DNA from: Trueperaceae bacterium
GTDB taxonomy: Bacteria; Deinococcota; Deinococci; Deinococcales; Trueperaceae
DNA: 6,704 nt
Reading direction: 5' to 3'
NCBI GenBank assembly: GCA_024636105.1
Contig: JAGXHO010000129.1
Span: 1 to 6,704 of the forward strand
The notes under the pieces are model-generated. The model ran no database searches and was not told the origin of the DNA. It saw nothing but the letters and a program-made list of their open reading frames with translations. Below, in pieces: positions 1 to 6,285 of the stretch. A program made the translations under genes and the position numbers. The stretch's first letter is position 1; each line of letters starts with the position of its first letter.

Positions 1-1
1 G

Positions 2-3000
2 TACACCAGGAACCTTCCCTACTCCGCGTTCCGCCAAGCGTTCGGCGAGCTGTGCCAAGGGCTCTTGCGGGCGGATCCGCTCGAGCGGCAGCGATTCAAG
101 AGCGACATCCTCGAGGCCGTCGGGGACAGGGGCCAGCTGCTGGTCGACTTGGTGCCGGAGTTCGAGCTCCTCCTCGGCCAGCAACCGCCTCTGGCGGAAA
201 TCAGCCCACAGGAGGCGCGGCACCGCTTCGCTCAGGTGCTCCGCGACTTCCTCATGACGATCTGCCGACCCGAACACCCCCTCGTGCTCTTCATCGATGA
301 CTGGCAGTGGGCCGACGCGGCCTCGTTCGAGCTGCTCAAGCAGATCGAGGTGGGCATCACCCTGCAATACCTCTTGGTGATCGCCTCGTACCGCGACGAC
401 GAAGTCACCGCGGACCACGAGCTGACCGCGACGACGAACGATCTCCGCGGCCGAGGGGTGCCGGTGGAGGTGCTTCATCTCGGAAACCTTGCACTAGAGG
501 ACGTGCGCGACTTCGTGGCGGGTGCGCTGACGTCCGACACCGTGCGCGTCGCGGGGCTTGCCGCCCTCATCTACGAACGGACGTCGGGGAACCCGTTCTT
601 CGTGTCCTCGTTCGTCGACGTCCTCGAGGACTTGGGCTTGGTCTGGTGGGACCAGCCCGGATCCCGGTGGCAGTGGGACGTCGACGCCATCGAGCGGGCC
701 GACCTTCCGGACGACATCGTCGAGCTCTTCGCCCTCAAGCTTCGGAGGCTCGACGGCGAGGACCAGCGTCTGCTCTCCCTGGCCGCCTGCCTCGGCAACC
801 GGTTCGACGCGGGAACGCTGAGCATCATCAGTGGCCGACCGACGTCGGCTTGCCTGCCCGTGCTCGATCGGGGCCTGGCGGCTGGGCTGCTGGTGCCACG
901 GAGCGCCGGCGCGCCGTCCGGGAGCGCTGCGGGCCGCGACCGCGCCTTCGCCTTCCGGCACGACCGGCTTCAGCAAGCCGCGTACTCGCTGATCGATCCG
1001 GTCGAAGTGCCGGAGACGCTGCTGAGCATCGGTAGGCTCCTCCTGGACAACCTGCACCCCGAGGAGGTCACCGACAGAATCTTCGAGATCGTGCAGAACC
1101 TGAACGCCGGCGAGCACCACATCCACCATGCTGCGGAGCTGTCGAGGGTGATCGAACTGAACGTGCGCGCGGCTCGCAACGCGTACGCCGCCACCGCCTA
1201 CGCGTCGGCCCTCCACTTCTATCGGGCCGCCGATCGCTTCCTCGCGCGGCCAGGTGTTTCGGAGCTGCTGTGGCGAGACGCGCACGACCTGCTGACGGAC
1301 CTGTTCCGCGGGCGAGCCGATTGCGAGTTCCTCGAGGGCGACTTCGCCGAAGGTGAGAAGTGCATCCAGGTCGCCGTCGCGCACGCCCGCACGCCGCTCG
1401 AGGAGGCGGAGTCGCTGGCAAGCCTGATCGTCCAGTACACGCTGCTTGCCAAGTATCCGGACGCGATCGCGACGGGTCGCCGGGCATTGTCCGCCTTGGG
1501 CGTCACGCTGCCGGTGGACGGGTTCGATCAGGCGTGCCGAGACGAGGTCGCCGAGGTACGCCGACGGCTCGCTGGCCGATCGGCCGCGCAACTCGTCGAC
1601 CTACCGGACATGACCGACCCGACGATGCTCATGGTCGCGAAGATCCTGATCACCATGGGACCGCCCTGCTACCGCGCCGACCAACGCCTCTGGAGCGTCA
1701 TCGTGCCCATGGTCGTGGCCATGACGCTCCGGCACGGCAACATCCCGCAGACAGGGTACAGCCACACGGCCTTCGGCGGCCTGCTGGGTTGGGTGGACCG
1801 GGACTACGCCACCGCGAAGGAGTTCGCCGAACTCGCCACGCGCTTGATGACGGAGAAGTTCCGCGAGCCGTCGGACCAGAGCGTCTTCTACCTGATGATC
1901 GGGAGCTCGATCCGACATTGGTTCAGCCACCTGAAGGACGGAAGTCGGGACTACCGGAACGCGTACGAGATCGGGCAGCTGTCGAACAACCTGCAGTACG
2001 CGGCCTACGCGTTCGGTCACGACATGTACAGCCGCTTCTACCAAGGTGCTCCCTTGGAGCAGGTGGTCCGAGAGGCAGAGCGCTCGCTCGCGTTCAGCCG
2101 AGCACGCCACAACCGGTGGGCCGTCGACCTCATGGAGGGCGGCCTGAGCGTCTTCGACGCGCTAGCCGGCACGGCCGCCCCGGGGGGAAGCGGGAACGCC
2201 GAGTTCGAGGCGGCGTACCTGCAGCGACTCGAGAAGCACGAGAACATCCAGGTCTTGTGCATCTATAAGATCCTGGTGGCGCTCTCGCGGCTCCTCACCG
2301 GCGACTTCGCGGGTGCGCTGGCGGCCTCGGATGAGGCCGAGCCGCTCCTCTACACCGTCGGAACGCAGGGCTTGCTCCCGTGGCCGGAGCACGTCTTCGC
2401 CCGGTCGCTCATCCTGGCGTCGCTCTACTCGACGGCCGATGCCGACCGCCAGACCGCGTGGCGCGCAGATCTCGCGGGGATGCTCCACGACCTGCGCGTC
2501 TGGGCGGACAACAGCCCCGAGAGCTTCGAACACAAGTACCTGCTCGTGGCCGCGGAGCTAGCGCGGATCGAGGGTAGAGCAGGCGATGCGGTGCTGCTCT
2601 ACGACCGGGCCGTGGCGGCCGCCCGAGCCGGCGACTTCTTGCAATGGGAAGGGGTCGCGAACGAGCGGGCGTACGAGTTCTGGCAGGACCAGGGGGTCGA
2701 GCGGCTCGCGCAGGGCTACTGGCAGCAGGCCTACGTCTGCTACCAGCGATGGGGCGCCGGCACCAAGGTCCGGGCGATGGAAGCGGGGTACCGGGCCTAC
2801 CTCGTCCGCAACCTCGAGGGGGACGCCGTTGGCGGGGGCCTTGGCGAGCTCGTGAAGTCCGAGCTCGTGGAGCGGCAGATTCGTCAGCTCCGCGAGCACG
2901 CGGGACAGGCGCAGCTCGCCCACCGCCAGCGCGAGGCGGCGACGCGCGCCGAGGAGCTCGACCAGGCCATGCGCAGGTTGCGGGTGGAGAGCGCCGAGCG

Positions 3001-3577
3001 CAGAGAGTCTGAGGAACCCGTTCGCCACATGGCGCTCCACGACGCGTTGACGAAACTGGCCAACCGTCGCCTCCTCGACGAGGCGCTCGCGGAGACGTTG
3101 GCCGCCGGCGGACGGACGACCCTCCACGGCGCGCTGATGTATTTCGACCTGGACAACTTCAAGGCGCTCAACGACTCATTCGGGCACGCTGCCGGGGACC
3201 GGCTGTTGATCGAGGTCGCGCGCCGCCTGAAGCACTGCGTGCGCGAGACCGACACGGTGGCGCGGATCGGCGGCGACGAGTTCGTGGTGATGGTCCGAGG
3301 CCTCGGGGGTGACCGGAGCGCCGCCACCGATCGGGCCAGCGCCATGGCCGAGAAGATGCGCTCGGAACTGGCGAACCCGTATCGGTTCTCGGTCCGGCGC
3401 GAGGACCGGACCGAGAGCCGCGAGCACCGTTGTTCGGTGAGCATCGGCCTGCTCATGTTCGCCGTACCCGGTAGCACCGACCCCGAAGCGATGTTGAGGC
3501 AGGCGGACGCCGCGATGTACCGCGCAAAAGCGGCCGGTGGGGACAAGGTGCACCTCGTCGCTGCCACCACTGGCTGA
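2..3577 (+). CDS. AAA_16/STAND-like ATPase - TPR - GGDEF diguanylate cyclase, 5' partial
   Basis: The frame is open from the first bases, so the true start lies upstream; the TTG at 65 is internal, because conserved residues (RNLPYSAFRQAF) precede it. About 1190 residues are visible. Order: late part of an AAA_16-type NTPase with Walker B-like LFIDDWQWAD (281-316), GNPFF (587-601) and FRHDRLQQAAYSLI (953-994); a long alpha-helical TPR-like region with HGNIPQTGY (1733-1759) and closing WGAGTKVRAMEAGY (2750-2791), as in the large PknK-like multidomain kinases; a charged coiled coil (about 2841-3031); then a GGDEF domain (about 3035-3565). The last has HDALTKLANRR, FDLDNFK (3143-3163), RETD (3242-3253) and GGDEF (3269-3283). 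RxxD sits five residues before GGDEF, the standard c-di-GMP inhibitory site. Inferred role: a cytoplasmic sensor making c-di-GMP from two GTP, gated by the ATPase/TPR part. Family relatives usually carry an N-terminal Ser/Thr kinase, which is not visible here. No membrane helix is seen. Confidence 0.9.
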   Translation, partial: YTRNLPYSAFRQAFGELCQGLLRADPLERQRFKSDILEAVGDRGQLLVDLVPEFELLLGQQPPLAEISPQEARHRFAQVLRDFLMTICRPEHPLVLFIDDWQWADAASFELLKQIEVGITLQYLLVIASYRDDEVTADHELTATTNDLRGRGVPVEVLHLGNLALEDVRDFVAGALTSDTVRVAGLAALIYERTSGNPFFVSSFVDVLEDLGLVWWDQPGSRWQWDVDAIERADLPDDIVELFALKLRRLDGEDQRLLSLAACLGNRFDAGTLSIISGRPTSACLPVLDRGLAAGLLVPRSAGAPSGSAAGRDRAFAFRHDRLQQAAYSLIDPVEVPETLLSIGRLLLDNLHPEEVTDRIFEIVQNLNAGEHHIHHAAELSRVIELNVRAARNAYAATAYASALHFYRAADRFLARPGVSELLWRDAHDLLTDLFRGRADCEFLEGDFAEGEKCIQVAVAHARTPLEEAESLASLIVQYTLLAKYPDAIATGRRALSALGVTLPVDGFDQACRDEVAEVRRRLAGRSAAQLVDLPDMTDPTMLMVAKILITMGPPCYRADQRLWSVIVPMVVAMTLRHGNIPQTGYSHTAFGGLLGWVDRDYATAKEFAELATRLMTEKFREPSDQSVFYLMIGSSIRHWFSHLKDGSRDYRNAYEIGQLSNNLQYAAYAFGHDMYSRFYQGAPLEQVVREAERSLAFSRARHNRWAVDLMEGGLSVFDALAGTAAPGGSGNAEFEAAYLQRLEKHENIQVLCIYKILVALSRLLTGDFAGALAASDEAEPLLYTVGTQGLLPWPEHVFARSLILASLYSTADADRQTAWRADLAGMLHDLRVWADNSPESFEHKYLLVAAELARIEGRAGDAVLLYDRAVAAARAGDFLQWEGVANERAYEFWQDQGVERLAQGYWQQAYVCYQRWGAGTKVRAMEAGYRAYLVRNLEGDAVGGGLGELVKSELVERQIRQLREHAGQAQLAHRQREAATRAEELDQAMRRLRVESAERRESEEPVRHMALHDALTKLANRRLLDEALAETLAAGGRTTLHGALMYFDLDNFKALNDSFGHAAGDRLLIEVARRLKHCVRETDTVARIGGDEFVVMVRGLGGDRSAATDRASAMAEKMRSELANPYRFSVRREDRTESREHRCSVSIGLLMFAVPGSTDPEAMLRQADAAMYRAKAAGGDKVHLVAATTG

Positions 3578-3592
3578 AACCACGCGCTTGCC

Positions 3593-3721
3593 CAACTCCA
3601 TGCGCATCAACACCCGCCGGAATCCGCTGACGACCGACGACGTATCGGCCGCCTTGCGAAAGCCCGCCTGCTCGCACAGGGCGCGGGTGCCGACGTACGC
3701 CATCGTCGCGTCGACCTTTGC
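3593..3721 (-). pseudogene. Remnant of GNAT acetyltransferase 3' end (copy A)
   Basis: On the minus strand, 43 codons encode a recognisable C-terminus of a GNAT N-acetyltransferase: AKVDATMAYVGTRAL, then AGFRKAADTSSV and LMRMEL. It matches the copy at 5531-5659 without gaps (33 of 43 residues, 103 of 129 bases, counted by hand). Resemblance stops sharply at both ends. Upstream, the expected EGYPVDN segment is replaced by unrelated sequence. Downstream, the normal arginine and stop are missing, and the frame runs on antisense into the GGDEF gene until about 3176. It lacks the acetyl-CoA-binding part and has no plausible start, so it is not a working enzyme. It sits between the convergent ends of the GGDEF gene and the nucleotidyltransferase gene. 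Confidence 0.75.
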
Positions 3722-3772
3722 GCGCTGCCGCCTGCGCGTGCCCACTCGCCTTGGGCTCGCGCCGTTGCCAGA

Positions 3773-4306
3773 TCAGCCGGGCGCCGCCGGCGGTCCGGAC
3801 CGCTTCCAGACGCTCAGGCTCGGCTGCATGCGTCGGACCTCCACGCCGACGTCCTCGACGAATCCGGAGAAGCCCCGCTGCACCTTGTAGGCACCGAAGC
3901 AGTCGCGGCCGCTGCCCCATGGGCAGACCTCGTCCGGACCCCAGGCCACCACGTCGAAACAGCCGAGGCCGCAGCCACGCACGTCGAAGACGGCGACGAG
4001 GTCGAGGTCGACGCTGCCCCGCCAAGCACCGAGGGTGGTGCCGATCACCTGAGCGAGCAAGGTCGCCAGCGCCTCGCGCTCCATGGGCGGCGGCGCCACC
4101 ACCAGGCTGAGGTCGACGTCCGAATCGGGACGGCACCCGCCATTGATCCCGCGGGAGCCGTGCAGCACGACCTGGACCACGGCCGGGTGGACGACCAAGC
4201 CACCATCGCGCAACCGCGCGTGGGTGTCCGGCAGGCGGGCGGCGAAGCCAGGATCGAGCTCGGTGCACGCCCGCAGCGACGGGACGTGGGCCGGCAGCGC
4301 ACGCAT
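3773..4306 (-). CDS. Nucleotidyltransferase-fold protein (177 aa)
   Basis: A small protein of the Pol-beta/MNT nucleotidyltransferase superfamily. The signature is HGSRG (residues 49-53) followed by PDSDVDLSLVV (60-70), supplying the two metal-binding aspartates D63 and D65. A further acidic strand at SVDLDLVAVFD (98-108) supplies the expected third carboxylate (D100 or D102). Such proteins transfer a nucleoside monophosphate to a hydroxyl on a drug, protein or RNA; the substrate cannot be read here. The C-terminal part (GRDCFGAYKVQRGF, then GVEVRRMQPSLSVWK) looks conserved, but I cannot name it. Start: the ATG at 4306 shares its A with the TGA of the upstream rhomboid gene (TGATG), implying translational coupling. 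A longer in-frame opening to 4444 only shadows the rhomboid tail. Alternatives are an aminoglycoside-type adenylyltransferase relative or the enzyme half of an MNT-like toxin-antitoxin pair, but no HEPN partner is present. Confidence 0.85.
   Translation of the reverse strand: MRALPAHVPSLRACTELDPGFAARLPDTHARLRDGGLVVHPAVVQVVLHGSRGINGGCRPDSDVDLSLVVAPPPMEREALATLLAQVIGTTLGAWRGSVDLDLVAVFDVRGCGLGCFDVVAWGPDEVCPWGSGRDCFGAYKVQRGFSGFVEDVGVEVRRMQPSLSVWKRSGPPAAPG
3790..3803. repeat. 14-bp perfect palindrome GCGGTCCGGACCGC
   Basis: A self-complementary GC-rich stretch in the last codons of the nucleotidyltransferase gene, just before its stop. It could form a five-pair stem with a CCGG loop in RNA. No T-run follows on the minus strand, so it is not a standard terminator. 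In DNA this rich in G and C it may be chance. Confidence 0.3.
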
Positions 4307-5364
4307 CACTCGTACCCGAGCCGGATCGACCCTGGGAACGGCTTCCCGTCCGCATCGACGAGCCGGTCGATCTCGATCCGGATGCCCTCGCCCGCGACCA
4401 GCGAGCGCGAGGTCAGCACGACGAACGTGCGGTCGTCCTCCCACTGGGTGCGAAGGCGCAAGGGCGCATCGACGACGGTCGTGACCGTCGTCCGCGTGCG
4501 TGCGTTACGCACCATCGCGACGTCGAACCGGACCTCGACCCGTCCGGCGGCGTCGGCCAGGGCGCCGGCGCCGCCCGACGCCGGCGCGATCGTGACCGTA
4601 GCGGGGGAGCGGACCGGAACGATGTCGAGCGCAGCCCCGATGAGGACGCCGCCGAGCAGGAGCGGAACGGCGAGCGTTCCGACGCGAGCGCGAACGTCCC
4701 ACCTCCCCGGCGCTGGCGGATCGAGGGCGAAGAGGCGCCGCCGCCAGACCACGACGAACGCAGCCCCGACGGCGGTGGCGACGAGGTGCCACACGTTCGT
4801 GGAGTGCGCCTGCATCTGCGCGCTCGCGATGGTGACCACGATCCAGATCCAGAGAAGCAGCGCGACGGCGATCCACCACCGCGCGCTACGGATCACCCCG
4901 ACGCCGCGTTGGCGAACGTGCACGACCAACCCGGCGAGGGCGGGAGGCACGAGCGCCCATGCGATGCCTGAGGTCCCGTCGCCATAGCTCCCCATCACCC
5001 ACGAGGCCACCAGCTGCGCCGCGACGGCGCTCACGACGAGCACGGCGAACCGACCGGAACCGAGCCGCCGCTCCGCCTCGCGTCCGAAGACGAGGATCAC
5101 GGCGACGTTCGTCACTAGGTGCAGGTACAGCGGGACGACGGTGCGGTCGACGTGCACGAACAGCGCTGTGACGAACCACCAGGGATATCGATGCGGCGGT
5201 GCTGCCGTGAGCACGTGGCGCAGCCACGGCCAGATGTACACGGCCAGCGATGCGAGCACGGCGCAGACGCTCAGCACCAGCCAGACGGGCGGCATCCGGC
5301 GCGGCTGCACCACGCCGACCGACCGTTCCGCCGGCATTGACTGGCCCGACTGCATGCCGAACAC
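4306..5364 (-). CDS. Rhomboid intramembrane serine protease with Ig-like (Big_5) tail
   Basis: This 352-residue membrane protein carries the rhomboid signature. A loop resembling the WR region (YPWWFVTALFVH, 60-71) leads to helix 2 with HLVTN (H82 and N86, the oxyanion HxxxN pair), then FGREAERRLGSGRF (93-106). GTSG (130-133) holds the catalytic Ser132, and WHLVATAVG (192-200) holds the partner His193. Hydrophobic helices lie near 27-48, 78-95, 106-125, 133-150, 163-184 and 190-207, with a seventh at 229-250. Six rhomboid helices plus one would place the C-terminus outside. The last ~75 residues (VEVRFDVAM, WEDDRTFVVLTSRSLVAGEGIRIEIDRLVDADG) fit an SbsA/Big_5 Ig-like domain. Inferred role: cleavage of membrane-protein substrates within the bilayer. 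Start: GTG at 5364 with GGAGG five bases upstream; the ATG at codon 4 would be too far from it. It is first in an operon with the nucleotidyltransferase. Confidence 0.85.
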   Translation of the reverse strand: MFGMQSGQSMPAERSVGVVQPRRMPPVWLVLSVCAVLASLAVYIWPWLRHVLTAAPPHRYPWWFVTALFVHVDRTVVPLYLHLVTNVAVILVFGREAERRLGSGRFAVLVVSAVAAQLVASWVMGSYGDGTSGIAWALVPPALAGLVVHVRQRGVGVIRSARWWIAVALLLWIWIVVTIASAQMQAHSTNVWHLVATAVGAAFVVVWRRRLFALDPPAPGRWDVRARVGTLAVPLLLGGVLIGAALDIVPVRSPATVTIAPASGGAGALADAAGRVEVRFDVAMVRNARTRTTVTTVVDAPLRLRTQWEDDRTFVVLTSRSLVAGEGIRIEIDRLVDADGKPFPGSIRLGYE

Positions 5365-5369
5365 GACGG

Positions 5370-5374
5370 CCTCC
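5370..5374 (-). promoter_or_regulatory. Shine-Dalgarno GGAGG for the rhomboid gene
   Basis: GGAGG on the minus strand lies five bases before the GTG at 5364. It favours that start over the in-frame ATG codons at residues 4, 10 and 24. The ~150 bases between this site and the GNAT remnant stop at 5525 should hold the operon promoter, but I see no convincing -35/-10 pair there. Confidence 0.7.
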
Positions 5375-5524
5375 GGGGGCGACCGAACCAGGTCCCGTCG
5401 GCCGCTACGATCGTCGGGACCGCGGACGCCGACCCTGCCGCGACGACCGCGCGCGCGAACGAGCGTAGCGTCGTTGAGCCCGCGCCAGCAGAGACGAAAC
5501 GCCCTGCCCGACCGTGCGCGGGTG

Positions 5525-5830
5525 CTAACGCAACTCGAGCTGCATGAGTACTCGCGGGAACCCGCTCACGACCGACGACGTGTCGGCCACGTGCCGGAAG
5601 CCTGCCGTCCCGAACAGGGCGCGGGTGCCGACGTAGGCCATCGTCGAGGCGACCTTCGCGCCACGGTTGTCCACCGGGTACCCCTCGATCGCAGGAGCCC
5701 CTTGGGAGCGCGCGTACGCGATGGCGACCGGTACGCCGTAGACGACCTCGAAGGACCGCGACCACACGTCGTGGGCGGCGTCACGCGGCATGCGCGCACC
5801 CGGTCCGGGAACGCGGTGCGGTGCGCGCAT
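5525..5830 (-). pseudogene. Truncated GNAT acetyltransferase, C-terminal part (copy B)
   Basis: From about 5728 down to the TAG at 5525, the minus strand encodes the final ~67 residues of a GNAT N-acetyltransferase: VAIAYARSQGAPAIEGYPVD, then AKVASTMAYVGTRALF, AGFRHVADTSSVVSGF and LMQLELR. Members of this family are normally 180-200 residues, with an N-terminal half containing the acetyl-CoA-binding R/QxxGxG/A loop; that is absent. The frame opens at ATG 5830 (101 codons) or ATG 5791 (88), neither with a Shine-Dalgarno. The leading residues (MPRDAAHDVWSRSFEVVYG) match the family at most over VWS, suggesting an internal deletion or a foreign join. It lies 59 bases downstream of the VOC gene stop, on the same strand, so it may still be transcribed. 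It could be a short translated protein, but catalytic activity is unlikely. Copy A at 3593-3721 is its diverged partner. Confidence 0.65.
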
Positions 5831-5889
5831 GGGCGCGACGGTACGGCGGGTCGCGGTGGAGGGTCCCGTCGGAGGCGCGTCGCCGTGCG

Positions 5890-6285
5890 TCACCCTTCGC
5901 TCGGCGCGACGACCTCCAGCTTGATCCGCTCCGGGTCCTCGCAGAACACCGCGTAGTACCCCGGCCCCGTGGCGAACGGGTAGCGGTCGTCGTAGAGCAA
6001 TGGGAAGCCGCCGTCCAGCAGCCACTGGCGCACCTCGTCGACGTGCGTGCGCGACCGCGCCCGGAACGCCAGGTGGTTGAGCCCCACCCGCCGGCGGTGG
6101 TAGCCCGCCGCGCGGTGGTCTGCCGGCGCCTGCACCAGGCAGACGTAGGGGTCCTGCTCGCCCTGGAGGTAGTTCACGCCCTGCGACCAGCGTTCCGCCT
6201 CGTACCCGAGCAGGCTCATGAACGGGGTCCAGAACGCCCTCGAGCGGTCGACGTCGCGGACGTAGAGTTCGACGTGGTGCAGCAT
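5890..6285 (-). CDS. VOC family (glyoxalase/dioxygenase-fold) protein, 131 aa
   Basis: A single-module-pair vicinal oxygen chelate protein of typical length. It opens with MLHHVELYVRDVDRSRAFW, the usual first strand and helix of a VOC module. The second module contains GLNHLAFRA (68-76), and the protein ends with DPERIKLEVVAP (117-128). Likely metal ligands are a His at residue 3 or 4, His71 and Glu124. The position that usually holds the fourth ligand, at the end of module one, reads YVCLVQAP without an acid, so metal use is uncertain. Members act as lyases, dioxygenases, or antibiotic-binding or detoxifying proteins; the substrate is not apparent. Start: two adjacent ATGs exist (6288 and 6285). 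The second is preferred, because GGAGG at 6290-6294 is four bases away rather than one. It then overlaps the upstream PaiB-like stop as TGATG, indicating an operon and coupled translation. Confidence 0.88.
   Translation of the reverse strand: MLHHVELYVRDVDRSRAFWTPFMSLLGYEAERWSQGVNYLQGEQDPYVCLVQAPADHRAAGYHRRRVGLNHLAFRARSRTHVDEVRQWLLDGGFPLLYDDRYPFATGPGYYAVFCEDPERIKLEVVAPSEG

Noticed and set aside
494..1591. Long minus-strand open frame (365 codons) opposite the big signalling gene
   Set aside because: Its translation is arginine-rich low-information sequence with no family resemblance. The plus strand here encodes clear ATPase and TPR motifs, and long antisense frames are expected in such GC-rich coding DNA.
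1360..2268. Overlapping plus-strand frame of about 300 codons within the TPR region
   Set aside because: Its composition (Arg, Gly, Pro, His rich) is typical of an out-of-frame shadow, and the conserved TPR-region motifs lie in the other frame.
3578..3772. Possible bidirectional terminator between the convergent genes
   Set aside because: No stem followed by a T-run was found on either strand; the gap is mostly GNAT remnant A.
3453..4355. Minus-strand frame of 300 codons spanning the nucleotidyltransferase gene and GNAT remnant A
   Set aside because: The nucleotidyltransferase and GNAT motifs are in other frames. This frame is arginine/glycine-rich and crosses three unrelated elements.
4160..4987. 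Plus-strand frame of 275 codons opposite the rhomboid gene
   Set aside because: Ser/Thr/Arg/Pro-rich translation without motifs; the opposite strand has convincing rhomboid residues and membrane helices.
5448..5475. Short CG repeat (CGCGCGCGCG) and a five-base inverted repeat AACGA/TCGTT upstream of the rhomboid operon
   Set aside because: Considered as a Z-DNA stretch or operator. Both are too short to stand out from chance in this base composition, and no promoter elements are clear beside them.
5141..5956. Plus-strand frame of 271 codons across the rhomboid start, intergenic gap and GNAT remnant B
   Set aside because: It runs antisense through three minus-strand elements with no recognisable domain.
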